The position numbers were made by a program, and so were the translations under genes. Of a stretch of DNA of 64,000 nucleotides, positions 29,796 through 39,175 are shown piece after piece. The stretch's first letter is position 1; each line of letters begins with the position of its first letter. The stretch comes from Psychroflexus lacisalsi (GTDB lineage: Bacteria; Bacteroidota; Bacteroidia; Flavobacteriales; Flavobacteriaceae), in assembly GCF_020164495.1 (NCBI RefSeq), contig NZ_JAIQYZ010000001.1, forward strand, positions 372,001-436,000, given 5' to 3'. The notes beneath the pieces are model-generated. The model worked only from the letters and a program-made list of their open reading frames with translations. It was not told the origin of the DNA and did no database searches.

Positions 29796-30704
29796 ATGAA
29801 AATTAGATATATCCCTGTTTTAGGAGCTTTATTGTTGTTGGCTACACAAGAGATGTCTGCACAGCAAGACCCTCAATATACGCAGTACATGTATAATATG
29901 AACGTTATCAATCCTGCTTACGCAGGTTCCAAAGAAAACTTATCGGTAGGAGCTTTATACAGAGACCAATGGTCTGGTATTGAAGGCTCCCCTCAAACTT
30001 TTACTTTCAACGCGCATACTCCCGTAGGAAAAGGAATCGGTTTGGGGCTTTCTGGCATAAGTGATCAAAACGGACCTGTTGACCAAACCAATGTATTTGC
30101 GGATATATCTTACACGATGGACATCGGTAAAAATAGCAAACTGGCTGTTGGTCTTAAAGCAGGAGCAAGGTTCCAAAGCATAGGTTTTGAGAACATGTTT
30201 TTTCAGGATGATATGGATCCTGCTTTCCAAAGTGATGTTGATGAGACTTATCCAAGTCTTGGTGCAGGACTCATGTATTATACAGACAAATTTTACATCG
30301 GTCTTTCCGTACCTAATTTTTTAGGCTCTACTCATCTTGAAGTTAATGGTCGAGAATTTGGCTCGGAGCAACAGCATTACTTTTTGACTGCCGGCTACGT
30401 TTTTGATATAAATGATTATATAAAATTCAAGCCTTCCGCTTTAATCAAATCTGAATTTAGCTCTGCTGTATCTTTTGATGTAAATGCAAACGTTCTATTT
30501 TATGATAAGTTTGAAATTGGAGCCTCCTACAGATATGAAGACGCCATCAGTGGCCTTGCGAGTGTGAGAGCTACAGACTGGATGCAGATTGGCTTTGCTT
30601 ACGATGCAACTCAGTCCAACCTGAAAGAACCTTCTTATGAAGCTTTTGTCATTTTCGATATCTTCTTCAAAAAGAAAACTTATGTATCGCCTCGTTACTT
30701 TTAA
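29796..30704 (+). CDS. PorP/SprF family type IX secretion outer-membrane protein
   Basis: A 302-residue protein with a signal peptide (MKIRYIPVLGALLLLATQEMSAQ, cut after AQ). The hallmark QDPQYTQYMYNMNVINPAYAG is at the mature N terminus, followed by YRDQWSGIEGSPQTFTFNAH and repeated beta strands ending in FDIFFKKKTYVSPRYF. PorP/SprF proteins are outer-membrane barrels linked to type IX secretion; SprF is needed for the adhesin SprB. I start at the second ATG because eight extra residues from 29772 would precede the signal peptide. It is followed 6 bases later by the OmpA-type gene, the usual partner. Confidence 0.92.
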   Translation: MKIRYIPVLGALLLLATQEMSAQQDPQYTQYMYNMNVINPAYAGSKENLSVGALYRDQWSGIEGSPQTFTFNAHTPVGKGIGLGLSGISDQNGPVDQTNVFADISYTMDIGKNSKLAVGLKAGARFQSIGFENMFFQDDMDPAFQSDVDETYPSLGAGLMYYTDKFYIGLSVPNFLGSTHLEVNGREFGSEQQHYFLTAGYVFDINDYIKFKPSALIKSEFSSAVSFDVNANVLFYDKFEIGASYRYEDAISGLASVRATDWMQIGFAYDATQSNLKEPSYEAFVIFDIFFKKKTYVSPRYF

Positions 30705-30710
30705 TCTGAA

Positions 30711-32621
30711 ATGAAAACTTCAATGAAAAAATTATATATACTCCCTATGTTTTGTTGCTTATTTACCATAAGTCTGTGGTCTCAAAATAGCGACACCAAA
30801 AAAGCAGATAGGCATTTTGATCGATTTGAATATGTGGATGCAATTGATGCTTATGAAAAACTTATCCGAAAAGGAAAAGCAAATAGTTATGTATACAGAC
30901 AACTGGCTATTGCAAATTATAAAACATCAAACTTTGAAGAGTCCGAACAATTCTTTAAGCGCTATCTAAGAAATAACAGAAACGCTCCTGCTGAAGATTA
31001 TTACACCTATTCTCAGACCCTTTTAAGTAATCAAAAAACTGAAGATTACAAGAAGGCGATGCTCGACTTTTCTGAAAAAGCCCCAGGTGATTCCAGAGCT
31101 AAAGCCTTTCTGGAAAACCCGAATTATCTTGAAGATTTGAAATCGATGACGCCTAGATTTGAACTGAATCCATTGAGTTTAAATTCTGAATATTCAGATT
31201 TTGGTGCATACGAGTATGGAGGAAAATTATACTTTTTGTCAACAAGGAATGAAACCAGAAAAACTTACGGTTGGAACAAACAGCCCTCTTTAGATATTTT
31301 TGTTGCAGACAATGTAGGAGGTACGTTTAAGAATTCCAAAGAAATAGAAGGGGAGATCAATACCAAATTCCATGAAGGTAGTGTAGCTATTACCAATGAT
31401 GGATCTACTATTTACTTCACCAGAAATGATTACCTCAATGGTAACTACAGGAAAGATGATGATGGTGTCAATCACTTAAAAATTTACAAAGCTACATTGG
31501 TAAATGGTAGTTTTCAGGATATTGAAGATTTGCCCTTCAACGATGTATCCTTCTCCAATGCCAATCCAGCCTTGAGTCCAGATGAAACCAAGCTGTATTT
31601 TTCTAGTGATAGACCAGGAGGTTATGGAGCGTCAGATCTGTATATGGTCCAGATCAAAGAAGACGGAAGTTTTGGTGAGCCAAGGAATCTTGGTCCAGCA
31701 GTAAATACAGAACGCAGAGAAAACTTCCCATTTATCGATCAGGAAAACACGTTGTATTTTTCCAGCGACGGACATTTAGGCTTAGGTGGTCTGGATGTTT
31801 ATTATGCTAAAGTGGACTCCGGAAGTTTTCTTCCGCCTCAAAATCTTGGATCACCTCTAAATAGTAATGCAGATGATTTTGCTTTTACTTACAATGGTAA
31901 CATAGAAAAAGGGTATGTGTCTTCAAACCGGACCGAAAAGAAAAAAGGAAAAGTTATAGATAATATTTACAGAGCAAACTTGGTCCACCCGTTGGAACAA
32001 ACTTCTCTTTTGGTAGAAGTAGTTGATGCTAAAACTGAAAAATTTATAGAAAATGCACAAGTCATTTTTTATGATGAGGATCAAAATGAATTTTCCAGAA
32101 ACCGAACCAATGCAAGTGGTGTAAGTAAAAACTTTTTACCTACAGATCAAAAATTTGATTTGCAGGTAAATATGAGTGATTATGAAAGCCAGTCGATATC
32201 CTTGCGTATTCCTGAGACTCAGATGCTAATACGAGTGGCTCTAGAGCAAGAGCTTTCTGAGACAGAAGCTGAATTGTTGATACTTCAGGAACGTATTTTC
32301 TTCGAATATGACGATGCTACTATAAGGCCTGAAGCTGCTTTGGAACTTGATAAACTGATTTTAATTCTGAAAGAAAATCCTGAATTGAATATTAAAGTCA
32401 TAAGTCATACCGATGAAAGAGGGTCTAAGGCTTACAATATGGAGTTGTCCCAACGGAGAGCTGAGAATACTGTCAACTATTTAGTAGAAACTGGCATTGA
32501 TTCAACTAGATTATCTTCAGAAGGAAAAGGAAAGTCAGAGCCTGTTAATTCTTGTGATTCTGGTTGCAGTGAAGCAGAGCATGAAGAAAATAGAAGATCT
32601 GAGTTTGAAGTTGTCGAGTGA
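30711..32621 (+). CDS. OmpA-family protein with TPR and PD40 propeller domains
   Basis: The 636 residues carry a signal peptide, N-terminal TPR-like repeats (about 25-125), a WD40-like PD40 propeller (about 170-420; repeated LYFSSDRPGGYGASDLY and LYFSSDGHLGLGGLDVYYA), a carboxypeptidase-regulatory-like beta domain (about 435-515) and an OmpA peptidoglycan-binding domain (about 530-636; IFFEYDDATIRPEA, SHTDERGSKAYNMELSQRRA). The ATG at 30723 (MKKLYIL) is an alternative start. The layout is the standard partner of PorP/SprF in type-B T9SS clusters and probably anchors the complex to peptidoglycan. Confidence 0.93.
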   Translation: MKTSMKKLYILPMFCCLFTISLWSQNSDTKKADRHFDRFEYVDAIDAYEKLIRKGKANSYVYRQLAIANYKTSNFEESEQFFKRYLRNNRNAPAEDYYTYSQTLLSNQKTEDYKKAMLDFSEKAPGDSRAKAFLENPNYLEDLKSMTPRFELNPLSLNSEYSDFGAYEYGGKLYFLSTRNETRKTYGWNKQPSLDIFVADNVGGTFKNSKEIEGEINTKFHEGSVAITNDGSTIYFTRNDYLNGNYRKDDDGVNHLKIYKATLVNGSFQDIEDLPFNDVSFSNANPALSPDETKLYFSSDRPGGYGASDLYMVQIKEDGSFGEPRNLGPAVNTERRENFPFIDQENTLYFSSDGHLGLGGLDVYYAKVDSGSFLPPQNLGSPLNSNADDFAFTYNGNIEKGYVSSNRTEKKKGKVIDNIYRANLVHPLEQTSLLVEVVDAKTEKFIENAQVIFYDEDQNEFSRNRTNASGVSKNFLPTDQKFDLQVNMSDYESQSISLRIPETQMLIRVALEQELSETEAELLILQERIFFEYDDATIRPEAALELDKLILILKENPELNIKVISHTDERGSKAYNMELSQRRAENTVNYLVETGIDSTRLSSEGKGKSEPVNSCDSGCSEAEHEENRRSEFEVVE

Positions 32622-32642
32622 CACTTGAAATCTAATCTAACA

Positions 32643-32673
32643 AATCCTTCAACATTTTTGTTGAGGGATTTTT
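32643..32673 (+). terminator. terminator after the OmpA-family gene
   Basis: AATCCTTCAACA pairs with TGTTGAGGGATT (one G-T pair) around a T-rich loop and is followed by a run of T, 20 bases after the stop codon at 32621. Confidence 0.8.
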
Positions 32674-32703
32674 TTATATTTACTAAGCTGTAAATAAGCT
32701 GTT

Positions 32704-33054
32704 ATGGAAAAAACAAAGTGCCTTTCTTGTGAAGAACCCATTACTGGGCGAATCGATAAAAAGTTTTGTTCTGATTATTGCAGAAGTACTTATAATAATC
32801 GGCTTAATAGCGATGCAACAAAGATTGTGAGAAATATTAATAACAGGTTGAAAAAAAATTATAGAATTTTAAGAAGCATCAACAAGGACCAAAAGACAAA
32901 AACTACACGAGATAAATTGCTGGAGAAGGGTTTCAATTTCACTTACTTTACAAGCCTATATACCACTAAAAGCGGTAACGTGTATTATTTTGTTTATGAT
33001 CAAGGTTACTTGCCTTTGGAAGATGATTACTATGCATTGGTAAAACGCGATTAA
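32704..33054 (+). CDS. small conserved protein with an N-terminal C4 zinc ribbon
   Basis: The 116 residues have a treble-clef-like zinc site, C6-x2-C9 and C22-x3-C26 (KCLSCEEPITG, KKFCSDYCRSTYNN), then a basic helical stretch and a C-terminal beta segment SGNVYYFVYDQGYLPLEDDYYAL. The CSDYCRSTYNNR pattern resembles zinc ribbons in many Bacteroidota hypotheticals. It is seen next to peptidases and core genes, but I know no function. It overlaps the following M28 gene by one base (TAATG). Confidence 0.75.
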   Translation: MEKTKCLSCEEPITGRIDKKFCSDYCRSTYNNRLNSDATKIVRNINNRLKKNYRILRSINKDQKTKTTRDKLLEKGFNFTYFTSLYTTKSGNVYYFVYDQGYLPLEDDYYALVKRD

Positions 33055-35375
33055 TGAGAAAAAGTTCCTACAAAGCGATTATTAGTCTACTGGTGATAGC
33101 AGCTTGCATTTGGTATGTTTTTTATGATTTATATCCTGCTGAAATCACGGATTTATCAACTCAGCCCACAGAGTTTTCTACTCTTAGAGCATTTGAACAT
33201 GTCAAAAAGATTGGGAATGAGCCGCATTATATTGGTTCGAGAGCGCATAACAACAAACGAAACTATATTGTAAATGAGTTGGAAAAGCTCGATCTACAGA
33301 TTCAGACTCAACAAGGATTTGTTCTTTCCAAAAGTGGTGTCCTTACAGCTCCGCAAAACATCATAACAAAGCTGGAGGCCAATGAACCTCAAGAAAATTC
33401 CAAAGCGCTCTTACTTTTAACGCATTACGATTCTGCTGTACATTCTTCCTCTGGAGCTGCAGATGCAGCATCTGGAGTTGCCACAATACTGGAAGCACTT
33501 AGAGCCTTCAAAGCTTCAAACCCTACTTTTCAAAATGACATCATCATCGTTTTTTCAGACGGAGAAGAGGTTGGGCTTACAGGTGCAGAGCTTTTCGTAA
33601 AAGAACATCCCTGGAAGGATGAGGTAGGATTGGTACTTAATTTTGAATCTCGAGGTAGCGGTGGTCCCAGCAATATGATCGTAGAAACAAATCATGGGAA
33701 TTCAAACCTGATACAACTTTTTGGAAAGGCACAGGGAGAGCATCCACTGGCAAATTCACTGATGTATAGCGTCTATAAATTATTGCCAAACGATACAGAT
33801 TCTACCGTGTTCAGAGAATTGGCGGATATTCCAAGTTTTTTCTTTGCCTTCATAGACGATCATTACGATTATCACACAGCTCTGGATGTTCCTGAACGTC
33901 TTGATAAAAGGTCATTGGCACATCAGGGCGATTATTTAACCCATGCGTTGGAGGAATTTTCAAATCTTAATTTAACCGACCTCAAATCAGATCAAGACGA
34001 TGTGTACTTTACAGTTACTGGCCTCGGTCTTTTTCACTATCCATTTTCTTGGGTATGGATGATTTATGGAGTTGGTTTTTTAGTCTTTCTAGCCCTGCTA
34101 TTTTATGGTTTCAAAAGCAATTCGCTGTCTAGGAGAGAAGTTTTTAAAGGCTTTATTCCCTGGTTTTCGAGTTTGATTATCGCTGGATTAGTTACTTATT
34201 TTGGATGGCCACTGATTCTAAAGCTTTATCCGGATTATTCAGATATTCTTCAGGGATTCACGTACAATGGACATGACTATATTGTGGTTTTCGTAGCGAT
34301 AACTCTATTTATTTTATTCTCAATTTATCAATCATTTGATGATAAACTGAACCCCAAAAATGCAATGGTAGCTCCAATATTGACTTGGTTTATTGCCATT
34401 TTTCTACTGAATATATTTTTAAAAGGAGCGGCTTTTTTCATCGTTCCTTTACTATTTACACTTGTAGCTTTTTTCCTGATGATCAGGTTTCAAGTCCCTT
34501 CCTATCTTTTTCTTCTGATTTTGATACTGCCATCTTTAAGCATTATTGCTCCATTTATTCAGTTTTTTCCTGTAGGACTTGGTCTTAAGATGAGTGTGGT
34601 GAGTGCTATTTTCACGGTTTTACTCTTCGGAAATTTACTACCTGTTTTTGGTTATTTCTCCGTAAAAAAGGGAGTAGCAACGATGGCGTTACTTGTAGCT
34701 ATAGGTTTTTTCATTAAAGCTCATTTACATTCAGGTTTTACAGAAAATACACCTAGACCTGATAGTTTGGTTTACACTCTGGATACTGATTCTAATTTTG
34801 CGAGCTGGAATACCTATGATGAGAATCTGGATTCCTGGACATCACCTTATTTTGAAACCGATGAAGATTCAACCACAGCAGCTGACTATCAAAGCAAATA
34901 CAATACGGCCTATACAAAAACTTCAAAGGCAGACTTGATTGCAGTTCAAAGTTCAGGAATTCGAGTGGATACCTTAGTAGCTTCCAAAGCTTACTTGAAA
35001 AAATTTAGAGTTCAATTGAATTATAATAGAAATCTCAATAGGATAATTGTTTCAGAATCTTCTCAGATTAATTTCAGTTCGTTTCAAGTCAACGGTAAAA
35101 CTGCAGATCCCTATGTACAGGATTCAGATGCTTATCATGTTCACAAGAATCGGTTTAAAAACAATCTCATCGATTATTACGTAGTGAATCAAGAGCCTTT
35201 ATATTTTGAATTTGAAGTTGAAAAAGATCAGTATGTTGAGTTTGTTATTAATGAAATCAGCTTTGATTTGTTATCGCACCCCATGTACTCAGTTAAAAAG
35301 CGACCAAAAGATAAAATACCAAAACCTTTTATTGTCAACGATGCCATCATCACTAAGCGGAAATTGAAATTATAA
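33054..35375 (+). CDS. M28 family metallopeptidase with a transmembrane C-terminal half
   Basis: A 773-residue membrane peptidase. An N-terminal membrane helix (about 7-25) is followed by the M28 catalytic domain. Zinc ligands and active site are visible in LLTHYDSAVHSSSGAADAAS (His124, Asp137), VFSDGEEVGLTGAELF (Glu171/Glu172) and DYHTALDVPERLD. From about residue 325 there are eight or nine hydrophobic segments and then a soluble C-terminal domain. It is like the Fxna/ERMP1 type found in Bacteroidota. The active site is probably periplasmic. It sits between the zinc-ribbon gene and the epimerase, both with one-base overlaps. Confidence 0.9.
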   Translation: MRKSSYKAIISLLVIAACIWYVFYDLYPAEITDLSTQPTEFSTLRAFEHVKKIGNEPHYIGSRAHNNKRNYIVNELEKLDLQIQTQQGFVLSKSGVLTAPQNIITKLEANEPQENSKALLLLTHYDSAVHSSSGAADAASGVATILEALRAFKASNPTFQNDIIIVFSDGEEVGLTGAELFVKEHPWKDEVGLVLNFESRGSGGPSNMIVETNHGNSNLIQLFGKAQGEHPLANSLMYSVYKLLPNDTDSTVFRELADIPSFFFAFIDDHYDYHTALDVPERLDKRSLAHQGDYLTHALEEFSNLNLTDLKSDQDDVYFTVTGLGLFHYPFSWVWMIYGVGFLVFLALLFYGFKSNSLSRREVFKGFIPWFSSLIIAGLVTYFGWPLILKLYPDYSDILQGFTYNGHDYIVVFVAITLFILFSIYQSFDDKLNPKNAMVAPILTWFIAIFLLNIFLKGAAFFIVPLLFTLVAFFLMIRFQVPSYLFLLILILPSLSIIAPFIQFFPVGLGLKMSVVSAIFTVLLFGNLLPVFGYFSVKKGVATMALLVAIGFFIKAHLHSGFTENTPRPDSLVYTLDTDSNFASWNTYDENLDSWTSPYFETDEDSTTAADYQSKYNTAYTKTSKADLIAVQSSGIRVDTLVASKAYLKKFRVQLNYNRNLNRIIVSESSQINFSSFQVNGKTADPYVQDSDAYHVHKNRFKNNLIDYYVVNQEPLYFEFEVEKDQYVEFVINEISFDLLSHPMYSVKKRPKDKIPKPFIVNDAIITKRKLKL

Positions 35376-36184
35376 TGAAAAAACAAGTTTCAATTTTAGG
35401 TTGTGGCTGGTTAGGATTACCTCTTGCTAGACATTTATTACAGAATGGATGGGAAGTAAAAGGGTCTACCACATCTCCAGAAAAAATCAAAGCTTTAGAA
35501 ATAGAGGGAATTGATCCTTTTGTGATTGAGCTTTTAGAAGATGAAATTGTGGGAGATGTTTACAGCTTTCTCGAAAATTCCGACCTTCTTATTATAGATA
35601 TTCCACCTGGATTGAGACGTGACCCAAATTCTGATTTTATTGCCAAACTCAAAAAGCTAACGGAGGCCATTTCAGAATCAAAGATTAATAAAATTCTTTA
35701 TGTGAGCTCTACAGGAGTTTTTCAAGACCATGAATCCATTCCAACTTACACAGAACATTATAAATTTACGCCAATTGAAGTTGAGAATAGTCAATTGGTC
35801 CACGCAGAAGAGTTGCTTATCAATTTGAAAAAGGTACAAAGCAGCGTTATACGTTTTGGCGGATTGATTGGCAACGACAGACATCCCGTTAAATACCTTT
35901 CAGGCAAAACAGGAATTAAAAATCCTGAAGCTCCCATCAATTTAATTCATTTGGACAATTGCATTTTACTCATTTCAGAAATCATTCAGCAGGAGAAATT
36001 TGGAATGGTATTCCACGGAGTTGAAGATATCAAGCTTTCGAAAGAAGATTACTACACCCAAAAAGCTAAAGAATTTAATCTTCCAATTCCTGAATTTGGT
36101 CACGAAACAACTTCAAAAGGGAAACATATCAGTATGGCGTGGACCTCAAGAATTCTTGAGGTAAACCTGGAGAAAAAGCTCTAG
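35375..36184 (+). CDS. NAD(P)-dependent epimerase/dehydratase-like SDR protein
   Basis: A 269-residue extended-SDR-type protein with a Rossmann motif GCGWLG at residues 9-14 and a RLLQNGWEVKGSTTS-type second strand. The tail carries LIDIPPGLRRDP and SSTGVF, as in the YeeZ-like group. The classical YxxxK pair is not clear, so catalysis by the standard SDR route is uncertain. It overlaps the M28 gene by one base and ends the plus-strand run. Confidence 0.82.
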   Translation: MKKQVSILGCGWLGLPLARHLLQNGWEVKGSTTSPEKIKALEIEGIDPFVIELLEDEIVGDVYSFLENSDLLIIDIPPGLRRDPNSDFIAKLKKLTEAISESKINKILYVSSTGVFQDHESIPTYTEHYKFTPIEVENSQLVHAEELLINLKKVQSSVIRFGGLIGNDRHPVKYLSGKTGIKNPEAPINLIHLDNCILLISEIIQQEKFGMVFHGVEDIKLSKEDYYTQKAKEFNLPIPEFGHETTSKGKHISMAWTSRILEVNLEKKL

Positions 36185-36217
36185 AATAAATTAATATTTT
36201 GACTCACGACTCACGAC

Positions 36218-37543
36218 CTACCTGCTCCATGAAATACTCTCAGGCTGTGGCAGAATCCAGTCATTGTGGTTAAAATAATTCCACTCAATGGTCGTCAGAT
36301 CAAGTTGCGGATCTATAAAGAGTTCAGGGGCCCTTCCATTAAGACTAACCTTTATTCGTGCATAAATCTCAATTGGAGTATTCTTTTCAGCATACTCCTT
36401 TTTCAATCTTTGAGTAAATTGATAGATTCCGTCAGGCTTCAGAAGATTTCTTTTTTGCTTGGTTGTCAAATAGTCATCCAGTTTAACATATTCAGTCTTT
36501 CCAGTTTCCAGATTCTTGATTCTAAAACTTGCAGAACCTCCTTTAGACCTTAGCATCATTCTCCAGCTCATTCGATGACCTTCTTCGGTCCAGAAGACAT
36601 TGCCTTGGATAAAATGATGCCTAACAGAAAGCAAAAGTTGTATTGAAACCCAGATTAGTAAAAAGGCTTTAAAATAAGAGCCTAACCTGGGAATTTCGAT
36701 TTTAGCATCATTATAAAAAGGCTTGAATTTTAAAAATGTTCTGTTGATGTATTCTTTGGGAAAGAAAAAGACTGTAAACGCTAAAGACATGTATGGAAAA
36801 ATTCCAATTTGAAATACGATGCTGTTGAACAAATGGAAGAACACGCTTATCCAAAACACAGTAGCTCTAGTGCGTTTCCACAAAAGCAAGGGAACGACAA
36901 GCAAGTCAAATAAAATACCAAAATATGCGATACTCATATGTATCCAAGGTTCCTGGAGTAAGTCACCGATAAGCCAATAGTGAGCTTTACCTTTCATCAA
37001 AAGCTCTGGAAAAGTCCCGTCCAGCCAGTCTGGATAGAATTTTGCAAAACTTGCATACGTGTATACAATCCAGATTTGTGCGATCAAAAAAAGTACAACC
37101 CAGTTGGGCATACTTATGGATTTTAGGTTTGGATTTCTTTTGACATCTAAAGAAAAATAGCGATGTGCAGGCACTATGCACATGAAAATGAGTAGAAGTA
37201 TAAGTAGATAATAGTGGTTATTGTAAGAGGTTTTTTGCATCAGGTAGACGCTTGTCCAAAGTAGTGTGTAAGCGATTATACTGAATCTGTATTTGAAGCC
37301 CAGCATCACAAAGATTCCAAACAAACCCATGAGTCCAAAATAGAAGTACATGCCATTACCCGGCAGCGGATGAAGGAAGTCGAAACCAATAAAATTGAAG
37401 GTGAACTGTGGTTCAATAAGAGTTCTCCTAACCCAGCCTGTAAGAATAGCACCCCAAGCTTCCAAAGCAATAAGCAAACCAAATAAAACCCTGAATACGA
37501 CTAGAGGAGAATTATCTATTCGCTTAAAGAGAAGCTCATTCAT
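36218..37543 (-). CDS. HTTM domain membrane protein (vitamin K-dependent gamma-carboxylase-like)
   Basis: The protein starts MNELLFKRIDNSPLVVFRVLFG, the typical HTTM opening, and has about six to eight membrane segments (residues 15-300). A soluble tail follows with HHFIQGNVFWTEEGHRMSWRMML and EIYARIKVSLNGRAPELFIDP. This tail is the part shared with animal gamma-glutamyl carboxylase. I start at 37543, since ten extra residues from 37573 lie inside ribF. The gene overlaps the ribF stop codon by 8 bases, so the two are coupled. The substrate in bacteria is unknown. Confidence 0.9.
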   Translation of the reverse strand: MNELLFKRIDNSPLVVFRVLFGLLIALEAWGAILTGWVRRTLIEPQFTFNFIGFDFLHPLPGNGMYFYFGLMGLFGIFVMLGFKYRFSIIAYTLLWTSVYLMQKTSYNNHYYLLILLLIFMCIVPAHRYFSLDVKRNPNLKSISMPNWVVLFLIAQIWIVYTYASFAKFYPDWLDGTFPELLMKGKAHYWLIGDLLQEPWIHMSIAYFGILFDLLVVPLLLWKRTRATVFWISVFFHLFNSIVFQIGIFPYMSLAFTVFFFPKEYINRTFLKFKPFYNDAKIEIPRLGSYFKAFLLIWVSIQLLLSVRHHFIQGNVFWTEEGHRMSWRMMLRSKGGSASFRIKNLETGKTEYVKLDDYLTTKQKRNLLKPDGIYQFTQRLKKEYAEKNTPIEIYARIKVSLNGRAPELFIDPQLDLTTIEWNYFNHNDWILPQPESISWSR

Positions 37544-38474
37544 TATCGATAATTTTGATGTAGTTTTTGGCAAATATCTCGTCAGCTTTCATGGCTTTGA
37601 TTAAAGCCTCCAGGCCTTCAAACTTGACTTCGCTCCGTATGCGTTTTAGAAGTTGTATGTGAAGATGTTTGCCATACAAGTCCTTGTCCAAATCAAAGAA
37701 ATAAGTTTCAATACTCTGTTTTTGACCGCCTACAGTTGGATTGGTGCCAATATTCATCATGCCAAAACGTTTGTCCCCATCAATCAAGGAGGCAACCACA
37801 TAGACGCCTTCCTTCGGAATGAGTTTGTAGGACTCAGGAACTTTAAGATTAGCCGTGGGATAGCCCATATTCCTGCCGAGTCCTTTTCCTCGAATGACTT
37901 CCCCAGAAAGGAAAAATGGCTGCGTAAGATATTCATTTGCCTTTTCAAGATCACCTTCTTCAAGAGACCTTCTTATTTTAGTGGAACTTACTGCAACATC
38001 TTCGATATCTTGTTTTGAAATTTCATCAACTTCAAAACCAAACTCTTTTCCGAAGGCCTTCAGATCCTCAATGTCCGCAGTTCTGTTTCTTCCGAAATGA
38101 TGATCATAGCCAATAACAATTTTCTTTGCATTCAACCCTTTTACTAAAATGTCTTCGACGTATTCTCTAGCCGTAAGCCTTGAAAATTCTAAAGTAAATG
38201 GATGAACAATAAGGTGTTCTAGGCCAGTTTCCTTAAGAATAAGTTTGCGTTCATCTATGGTGTTGATCAGTTTTAAATCTGAACTTTGTTGTAACACCAT
38301 TCTCGGATGAGGGTAGAAGGTAAGCAGGGCGGTTTGTAAATCCTCTTTTTGGGCAGTATCTACCAATCGCTGTATGATTTTTCTATGTCCAAGATGTATA
38401 CCGTCAAAAGTACCAATAGTGACTACTGTTGGAATTGAAGAATCGAATTCTGAAACCTTATTGTAAATCTTCAC
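37536..38474 (-). CDS. ribF: bifunctional riboflavin kinase/FAD synthetase
   Basis: Phosphorylates riboflavin to FMN and adenylylates FMN to FAD. The 312 residues have the FAD synthetase nucleotidyltransferase half with TIGTFDGIHLGHRKII (about 18-33) and VVIGYDHHFGRNRTADI. The flavokinase half has GEVIRGKGLGRNMGYPTANL, MMNIGTNPTVGG and SIETYFFDLDKDLYGKHL. Length is standard. It is followed by the overlapping HTTM gene and preceded by pth after 6 bases. Confidence 0.97.
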   Translation of the reverse strand: MKIYNKVSEFDSSIPTVVTIGTFDGIHLGHRKIIQRLVDTAQKEDLQTALLTFYPHPRMVLQQSSDLKLINTIDERKLILKETGLEHLIVHPFTLEFSRLTAREYVEDILVKGLNAKKIVIGYDHHFGRNRTADIEDLKAFGKEFGFEVDEISKQDIEDVAVSSTKIRRSLEEGDLEKANEYLTQPFFLSGEVIRGKGLGRNMGYPTANLKVPESYKLIPKEGVYVVASLIDGDKRFGMMNIGTNPTVGGQKQSIETYFFDLDKDLYGKHLHIQLLKRIRSEVKFEGLEALIKAMKADEIFAKNYIKIIDNE

Positions 38475-38480
38475 GTTTAT

Positions 38481-39104
38481 CTATTTTCCGTTAAAGCTGT
38501 TCATTGTATTATTTATGCCAGCAGTACCAAATGAAAGTATTAATTCTATTGACGCATCAAGACGTTCTTTAAGTTTATCCTGTTCTTCTGAAGACCATTC
38601 GCTCAAGACATAATCAATCTGATTACCTTTGGAAAACTCGTCGCTTATTCCGAATCTAAACCTAGGGTATGCTGTGGTTTGAAGCAATTCCTGAATGTGT
38701 TTGAGACCGTTATGCCCACCATGACTTCCTTTGGCTTTTAATCTTATTGTTCCAAAAGACAAATTTAAATCATCTGTAATGACCATTAGATTCTGGATAG
38801 AAATTTTCTCTTTATCCAACCAATAACGAACAGCTTTGCCACTGAGATTCATGAATGTGCTGGGCTTTATCAAAATAAATTTTCTGCCTTTGAAGTTGAA
38901 TTCAGTTTTATCTCCATAGCGATCGGCTTGAAAAGTAAGTTCTTTTTTTTCTGCCAACTTATCCAAGATTTTAAACCCGATATTGTGTCTTGTATCCTCG
39001 TATTTTGGGCCTGGATTTCCTAAGCCAACTATCAAAAATTTCTTCATAGGATCTACCTCTTCTTTTTTGTCTTTGGATAAAAGTCTGGCAAAAAAAGCTC
39101 TCAT
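38481..39104 (-). CDS. pth: peptidyl-tRNA hydrolase
   Basis: Frees peptidyl-tRNA after premature termination. The 207 residues include a 19-residue basic N-terminal extension and then FLIVGLGNPGPKYEDTRHN with Asn30 and catalytic His40. LIKPSTFMNLSGKAV, VITDDLNLSFGTIRLK and GSHGGHNGLKHI follow in the usual order. A start at Met20 would give the classical length; the longer form is common in Flavobacteriia and is kept. rplY lies upstream with a terminator-like hairpin between them. Confidence 0.95.
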   Translation of the reverse strand: MRAFFARLLSKDKKEEVDPMKKFLIVGLGNPGPKYEDTRHNIGFKILDKLAEKKELTFQADRYGDKTEFNFKGRKFILIKPSTFMNLSGKAVRYWLDKEKISIQNLMVITDDLNLSFGTIRLKAKGSHGGHNGLKHIQELLQTTAYPRFRFGISDEFSKGNQIDYVLSEWSSEEQDKLKERLDASIELILSFGTAGINNTMNSFNGK

Positions 39105-39126
39105 CTACATTTTTTGTAAAAATAAA

Positions 39127-39153
39127 AAAGCATCCTGAAAAACAGGATGCTTT
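39127..39153 (-). terminator. hairpin terminator between rplY and pth
   Basis: Arms AAAGCATCCTG and CAGGATGCTTT with a five-base loop, followed on the reverse strand by TTTTTTATTTTT. It probably ends or reduces transcription from rplY into pth. Confidence 0.8.
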
Positions 39154-39175
39154 AAGTAAATTATAAATCTGTGAT

